Of a stretch of 9,481 bases of DNA, positions 6,503 to 9,481 are shown piece after piece. Source of the stretch: Deltaproteobacteria bacterium. GTDB taxonomy: Bacteria; Desulfobacterota; Desulfarculia; Desulfarculales; Desulfarculaceae. Location of the stretch: NCBI GenBank assembly GCA_021815655.1, contig JAKAGJ010000040.1:1-9481 (forward strand), written 5' to 3'. Numbering within the stretch: the first letter of the stretch is position 1; every line of letters starts with the position of its first letter. A model generated the notes under the pieces. It was not told where the DNA came from, ran no database searches, and saw only the letters and a program-made list of their open reading frames with translations. Position numbers and translations under genes: made by a program.

Positions 6503-6573
6503 TTGTGCAATGAAAATAGCGCTCCCGTCCCCGAGGTTGCACAATCTCCGTAAAAGAGGGTGTTTTTGTGCAA
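6503..6573 (-). promoter_or_regulatory. Cluster of three TTGYRCAA sites upstream of the qrc promoter
   Basis: The 8-mer TTGTGCAA occurs at 6503-6510 and 6566-6573, and its reverse complement TTGCACAA at 6537-6544. Centre spacings are 34 and 29 bases. The half-sites TTG/CAA make each site nearly palindromic. The last one sits in a longer symmetric block, TTTTTGTGCAAAAA. All three lie upstream of the predicted -35 box of qrcA, in the position expected for an activator. The binding protein is unknown. Confidence 0.4.
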
Positions 6574-6639
6574 AAAAATTTAGGAGGGATTCCTGCGTGG
6601 CCTGGGCCGACCCGAGGCTGGAAGCGGGGCGGGGGGGGC

Positions 6640-6803
6640 TACCACCAAGTTGCGATCAGACAACAAGTCTGATCGCAACTTGATATGCGGGCCGTGGAAG
6701 GCCCGCCGGGCGCGCAAGCGCCCGGGAGGCCGGGCAAAACCACGTTTTTGCCCGGCCGATAGGCAATCAAGGCCATGGATGGCTTTGATTGCAACTTGGT
6801 ATA
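6640..6803 (+). repeat. Composite hairpin repeat element, copy B
   Basis: Second, longer copy (about 164 bp) of the element at 771-894, same orientation. It folds as five consecutive hairpins. H1: 6647-6661 with 6667-6681, 15 perfect pairs, loop AACAA. H2: GCGGGCC (6687-6693) with GGCCCGC (6700-6706). H3: CCGGGCGC (6706-6713) with 6718-6725, loop GCAA; it shares base 6706 with H2. H4: GGCCGGGCAAAA (6728-6739) with 6746-6757, 12 perfect pairs, loop CCACGT. H5: 6763-6774 with 6781-6792, 12 pairs including one G-T. The right end (TTGCAACTTGGTA) is the inverse of the left end (TACCACCAAGTTGC, with a 3-base offset). It lies downstream of the Nudix gene and upstream of the qrc regulatory region. 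No protein is encoded in it. Confidence 0.75.
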
Positions 6804-6860
6804 AGCTCGCGGCGGGCTGGGGAAATTTTTCCCGCCCCCATTGTGCCAACCGGCTGATGG

Positions 6861-7310
6861 CTATAACGGCCCAAAAGCGTCCCCAGGGGCCGGCGCGGCG
6901 GCCTTCCTGATAAGCTCGGCGGTGTCGGGGGTGAGCCCCACCTGATCCAACTCCTTGAGCGCCACCCAGCGCGCCGCGGCGGCGTCGTCGCCGGCCCGGG
7001 GCGGGGTTGGCTCGGCCTGGCAGAGGTAATCCAAGAGCACATAGTGGTATTCCAGGCGCCCCTGGCCGTCCTTGAGCAGGCGTTCGAAGACCCCCAGCAG
7101 GGGTCCCACCTCCACGGCCACCCCGGTTTCCTCGGCCACCTCCCGGGCCACGGCCTCCCGCAGGCTCTCGCCCGTTTCCACGGCCCCGCCGGGCAGGGAC
7201 CACAGCCCCTGGCTGGGCGGGGACCCGCGTTTTACCAGGAGCACCTGGTCCCCGGCCAGGACCACGGCCCCCACTCCCAGCACCGGGCGGTCTGGATAGC
7301 GCCGGCTCAT
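6861..7310 (-). CDS. Nudix hydrolase
   Basis: 149 residues. The full Nudix box GX5EX7REUXEEXGU is present at residues 42-64: G42, E48, R56-E57, E60-E61, G63, where the REVAEETG glutamates bind Mg2+ and catalysis occurs. The N-terminal strand VLGVGAVVLAGDQVLLVKRG followed by LWSLPGG resembles the ADP-ribose pyrophosphatase/MutT-like subgroup that cleaves nucleoside diphosphates linked to another moiety. The substrate is not predictable; given the nucleotide-sugar neighbours, a nucleotide sugar or ADP-ribose is plausible. The start ATG at 7310 has AAAGGG just upstream. The gene follows the UDP-xylose synthase gene after 48 bases and is probably the last gene of that operon. Cytoplasmic. The family is certain, the role is open. 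Confidence 0.9.
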   Translation of the reverse strand: MSRRYPDRPVLGVGAVVLAGDQVLLVKRGSPPSQGLWSLPGGAVETGESLREAVAREVAEETGVAVEVGPLLGVFERLLKDGQGRLEYHYVLLDYLCQAEPTPPRAGDDAAAARWVALKELDQVGLTPDTAELIRKAAAPAPGDAFGPL

Positions 7311-7358
7311 ATGCCCTTTGTCCTTGTCTGTCTAAATGGCCGCGTGAGATGTCCGGCT

Positions 7359-8297
7359 TTAGCCTTGGGCCAGGCGGCGCCGGAAATCGGCGATGGTGTC
7401 CACCAGGCCCTGGGCCAGCTCCACCCGAGGGTCCCAGGCCAGGCGCTCCCTGGCCAGGCTGATGTCGGGGCGGCGCTGCACCGGGTCGTCGGGGGGCAGC
7501 GCGGCATGCACGATGGCGCTCTGGGAGCCGGTCATCTCCACCACCTTCTGGGCCAGCTCCAGGATGGTGAACTCGCTGGGGTTGCCCAGGTTCACCGGGC
7601 CGGTGAAGTCCGGGGCCTCCATCAGGGCCATGAGCCCGGCCACCATGTCGCTGATGTAGCAGAAGGAGCGGGTCTGGCTGCCCTGGCCATAGACCGTGAT
7701 GGGCTGGCCCTGGAGAGCCTGCACCACGAAGTTGCTTACGACCCTTCCGTCGTTGACGGCCATGCGCGGGCCATAGGTGTTGAAGATGCGCGCCACCCGG
7801 ATGTCCACCCCGTTGCTGCGGTGGTAGTCGAACATCAGGGTCTCGGCCAGGCGCTTGCCCTCGTCGTAGCAGGAGCGCAGGCCGATGGGGTTGACGTGCC
7901 CCCAGTAGTCCTCGGTCTGGGGATGCACCTGGGGGTCGCCGTAGACCTCGCTGGTGGAGGCTTGCAGGATGCGGGCCTTGACCCTTTTGGCCAGGCCCAG
8001 CATGTTGAGCGTGCCCAGCACGTTGGTCTTGACGGTCTTGACGGGGTTGTACTGGTAGTGCACCGGGCTGGCCGGGCAGGCCAGGTTGTACACCTGGTCC
8101 ACCTCCAGGAGGATGGGCAGCACCACGTCGTGGCGGATCAGCTCGAAGCGCGGCCGCCCCAGCAGGTGGGCGATGTTGTCCTTGCTGCCGGTGAAGAAGT
8201 TGTCCAGGCACAGGACCTCGTGCCCTTGGGCCAGCAGGGCCTCCACCAGATGGGAGCCGATGAAGCCCCCTCCGCCGGTCACCAGGATGCGTTTCAA
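7359..8297 (-). CDS. uxs: UDP-glucuronate decarboxylase (UDP-xylose synthase)
   Basis: 312 residues of the extended short-chain dehydrogenase family. It converts UDP-glucuronate to UDP-xylose and CO2 using bound NAD. The Rossmann motif GGGGFIG is at residues 8-14, the STSE catalytic region at 114-117, and the Tyr/Lys pair at Y144-x3-K148 in CYDEGKR. Signature stretches typical of UXS, close to the animal and plant enzymes, include LACPASP (72-78), [11 protein letters not shown] (117-127), YWGHVNPIG (131-139) and [10 protein letters not shown] (170-179). The length equals the soluble bacterial form, with no membrane anchor. The start is a TTG at 8297, overlapping the rmlD stop as TTGA, with GGGAGGT 6 bases upstream. 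It is translationally coupled to rmlD. UDP-xylose probably feeds a surface glycan; alternatives such as other UDP-sugar epimerases fit the signatures less well. Confidence 0.93.
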   Translation of the reverse strand: MKRILVTGGGGFIGSHLVEALLAQGHEVLCLDNFFTGSKDNIAHLLGRPRFELIRHDVVLPILLEVDQVYNLACPASPVHYQYNPVKTVKTNVLGTLNMLGLAKRVKARILQASTSEVYGDPQVHPQTEDYWGHVNPIGLRSCYDEGKRLAETLMFDYHRSNGVDIRVARIFNTYGPRMAVNDGRVVSNFVVQALQGQPITVYGQGSQTRSFCYISDMVAGLMALMEAPDFTGPVNLGNPSEFTILELAQKVVEMTGSQSAIVHAALPPDDPVQRRPDISLARERLAWDPRVELAQGLVDTIADFRRRLAQG

Positions 8298-9286
8298 GCT
8301 TGCACCTCCCGTCTGGCCGCCAAATAACGCCCCAGGGCCTCCGGCCAGGGGGGCAGGGGTCCTCCCAGGACCCGCGCCGCCCTACCGGCGTCCAGCACCG
8401 AGTAGGCCGGGCGCCGTGCCCCGCCAGCGGCCTGGCTGCTCTGGGCCGCCTGGGCCAGGCTGGGGTCCAGGCCGGCCAATTCCAGGGCCTTGATCGCCAA
8501 TTGCCGGCGCGAGGCCTGGCCCTGGTTCACCAGGTGCAGCACCCCGCCGATCCAGCGCTGCCCCAGGTCCAGGAGGGCCGCGGCCAGGTCGGCGGTGTAG
8601 GTGGGGCTGCCCACCTGGTCCTCCACCACCGGGAAGGGTTTGCCCAGCCGCCCCTGGGCGATGACCTTGTCCACGAAGCTTGGCCGCCCCTGGCCGAAGA
8701 GCCAGGCGCTGCGCACGATCAGGGCGCCGGCCAGCTCCTGGCGCACCAGGCGCTCGCCGGAGAGCTTGCTGCGGCCATACGTCGACAAAGGCGCCGGGGG
8801 GTCGTCCTCACGGTAGGGGCGGCTGGCCTGGCCATCAAAGACAAAATCCGTGGACAGGTGCACCAGGTGGGCCCCGGCCTCGGCGCAGGCCCGGGCCACG
8901 GCCTGGGCCCCGCGGCCGTTGACCGCCTCGGCCGCTTGCGGCTCCCGCTCGGCCTGGTCCACGTCGGTATAGCCCAGGCAGTTGAACACCAGGCGCGGCC
9001 GGCCTTCCTTGAGGGCCAGGCGCAGCACGTCCAGGCACCCGTGCAGATCTTGGGCCTTGGCCCCCAGGGCCGGCAACCCTGCCGCCACCCGCCCCAGGCT
9101 GGCCCGGGCCTGCTCCGGCCCCACGGCCTGGCCGGCCACCAGCGCCGCCGTCAGGGGCTGGCGGGTCAGGTCGAAGACCTGGCGGCCGCCGGCGACGACC
9201 TGGCAGCGCCCCTGGCAGGCCGCCACCAGGGCCTGGCCCAGAAGCCCCCGGTGTCCCAGCACCAGGATCTGCTCAGCGTCCAGCAT
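8294..9286 (-). CDS. rmlD: dTDP-4-dehydrorhamnose reductase (RmlD)
   Basis: 330 residues. It reduces dTDP-4-dehydro-L-rhamnose to dTDP-L-rhamnose with NAD(P)H, the last step of the pathway, in the cytoplasm. The nucleotide-binding motif GHRGLLG is at residues 11-17. Core RmlD signatures are [12 protein letters not shown] (102-113), STDFVFDG (145-152), the catalytic Y170-x3-K174 in [11 protein letters not shown], and SAWLFGQG (193-200). The distance between the nucleotide motif and the NCLGYTDVD motif is about 40 residues longer than usual because of an Ala/Gly/Leu-rich segment near residues 42-85, so the protein exceeds the usual length of about 290-300. The start ATG 9286 has AGAGGA just upstream and overlaps the end of rmlB by 14 bases. 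Its stop overlaps the uxs start. The enzyme family is secure. Confidence 0.92.
   Translation of the reverse strand: MLDAEQILVLGHRGLLGQALVAACQGRCQVVAGGRQVFDLTRQPLTAALVAGQAVGPEQARASLGRVAAGLPALGAKAQDLHGCLDVLRLALKEGRPRLVFNCLGYTDVDQAEREPQAAEAVNGRGAQAVARACAEAGAHLVHLSTDFVFDGQASRPYREDDPPAPLSTYGRSKLSGERLVRQELAGALIVRSAWLFGQGRPSFVDKVIAQGRLGKPFPVVEDQVGSPTYTADLAAALLDLGQRWIGGVLHLVNQGQASRRQLAIKALELAGLDPSLAQAAQSSQAAGGARRPAYSVLDAGRAARVLGGPLPPWPEALGRYLAARREVQA
8304..8310 (-). promoter_or_regulatory. Strong ribosome binding site for the TTG start of uxs
   Basis: GGGAGGT on the minus strand, 6 bases before TTG 8297-8295. It lies inside the last codons of rmlD and supports the TTG start. No ATG or GTG is close enough to use it. 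Confidence 0.8.
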
Positions 9287-9481
9287 ACATCCTCTGGTAA
9301 TACTCGCGATAGGCCCCGGAGGTGACTTGGCCGCACCAGTCCTGGTGCCCCAGGTACCAGTCCACGGTCTGCGCCAGTCCCGCCTCCAGCCCCACCTGGG
9401 GGGCGAAGCCCAGCTCGCGCTGGATCTTGCCGGCGTCGATGGCGTAGCGCCGGTCGTGGCCGGGGCGGTCCTTGACGTGGC
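9273..9481 (-). CDS. rmlB: dTDP-glucose 4,6-dehydratase (RmlB), C-terminal part only
   Basis: The window edge cuts this gene; 68 C-terminal codons and the TGA stop (9275-9273) are visible. The translation starts HVKDRPGHDRRYAID, the typical C-terminal signature of RmlB, followed by KIQRELGF and a helix ending in DWYLGHQDW, then REYYQRMY near the end. RmlB dehydrates dTDP-glucose to dTDP-4-keto-6-deoxyglucose, the step before RmlC and RmlD. It overlaps rmlD by 14 bases, so the genes are co-transcribed and probably translationally coupled. No frameshift is visible in the part shown. rmlA and rmlC are not in this window. Confidence 0.92.
   Translation of the reverse strand, partial: HVKDRPGHDRRYAIDAGKIQRELGFAPQVGLEAGLAQTVDWYLGHQDWCGQVTSGAYREYYQRMYAGR

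Larger units (their letters stand above)
6278..6860. other. 583-base intergenic region between the Nudix gene and qrcA
   Basis: The region holds, from left to right, the qrcA leader with a small hairpin, the predicted qrc promoter, three TTGYRCAA sites, a G-rich tract at 6625-6638, the repeat element copy B, and a short GC stem (6811-6816 with 6831-6836) past the Nudix stop. Short open frames exist in several frames but none has a convincing ribosome binding site or recognisable product. I call no gene here. Confidence 0.6.

Noticed and set aside
6307..6573. A possible small gene of 88 codons upstream of qrcA
   Set aside because: It has no convincing ribosome binding site, no recognisable motif, and covers the predicted promoter and the TTGYRCAA sites.
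6625..6638. G-quadruplex at the G-rich tract next to copy B
   Set aside because: There are only two separate G-runs (GGGG and GGGGGGGG) with a single interruption; a four-run quadruplex needs splitting of one run and nothing else supports it.
771..6803. The two repeat elements as CRISPR repeats or an integron attC pair
   Set aside because: There are only two copies separated by six kilobases, there is no regular spacer array, and no cas gene or integrase is present in the window.
6811..6836. Intrinsic terminator after the Nudix gene
   Set aside because: GGCGGG and CCCGCC can pair, but the loop is long (14 bases) and no T-run follows on the minus strand.
6580..8211. A 543-codon minus-strand open frame
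   Set aside because: It overlaps the UDP-xylose synthase and Nudix genes in another frame and runs through the repeat element; the product is Pro/Gly/Arg/Ala-rich without domains.
8300..9325. A 341-codon plus-strand open frame opposite rmlD
   Set aside because: It is a GC-driven mirror of rmlD, which has clear motifs on the other strand.

Overview
The window is GC-rich and comes from the chromosome of an anaerobic sulfate-reducing bacterium, most likely a former deltaproteobacterium (Desulfobacterota; a Desulfarculus-like lineage is a guess). The main evidence is a complete qrc operon. Qrc is the periplasm-facing menaquinone reductase of sulfate reducers that use a soluble cytochrome c3 pool. 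Every protein gene that can be supported lies on the minus strand, so the window reads from right to left in transcription order.

Right part (about 6861-9481): a nucleotide-sugar operon made of the 3' end of rmlB (dTDP-glucose 4,6-dehydratase), rmlD (dTDP-4-dehydrorhamnose reductase), a UDP-glucuronate decarboxylase (UDP-xylose synthase) starting at TTG, and a small Nudix hydrolase. The first three genes overlap. The products point to dTDP-rhamnose and UDP-xylose supply for a surface polysaccharide or LPS.

Centre (1039-6277): qrcA (multiheme cytochrome c), qrcB (cofactor-less molybdopterin-oxidoreductase-like subunit with a Tat signal), qrcC (four Fe-S cluster ferredoxin-type subunit), qrcD (NrfD-like quinone-binding membrane subunit), then a 55-codon single-helix membrane protein with its own strong ribosome binding site overlapping the qrcD stop. 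Electrons should pass from periplasmic hydrogenase or formate dehydrogenase via cytochrome c3 to QrcA, then through QrcB/QrcC to menaquinone at QrcD. A sigma70-like promoter and three copies of a TTGYRCAA site lie upstream of qrcA. Two strong hairpins follow the 55-codon gene as a likely transcription end.

Left part (97-747): a stand-alone HAD-family phosphatase of phosphoglycolate-phosphatase type.

The most unusual non-coding feature is a repeated composite hairpin element present twice in the same orientation, at 771-894 and 6640-6803, one on each side of the qrc operon. Each copy is a string of perfect or near-perfect hairpins with related ends. The copies differ by a compensatory base-pair change in hairpin 1 and by a 38-nt hairpin module present only in the right copy. 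No transposase, tRNA, rRNA or CRISPR array is visible.
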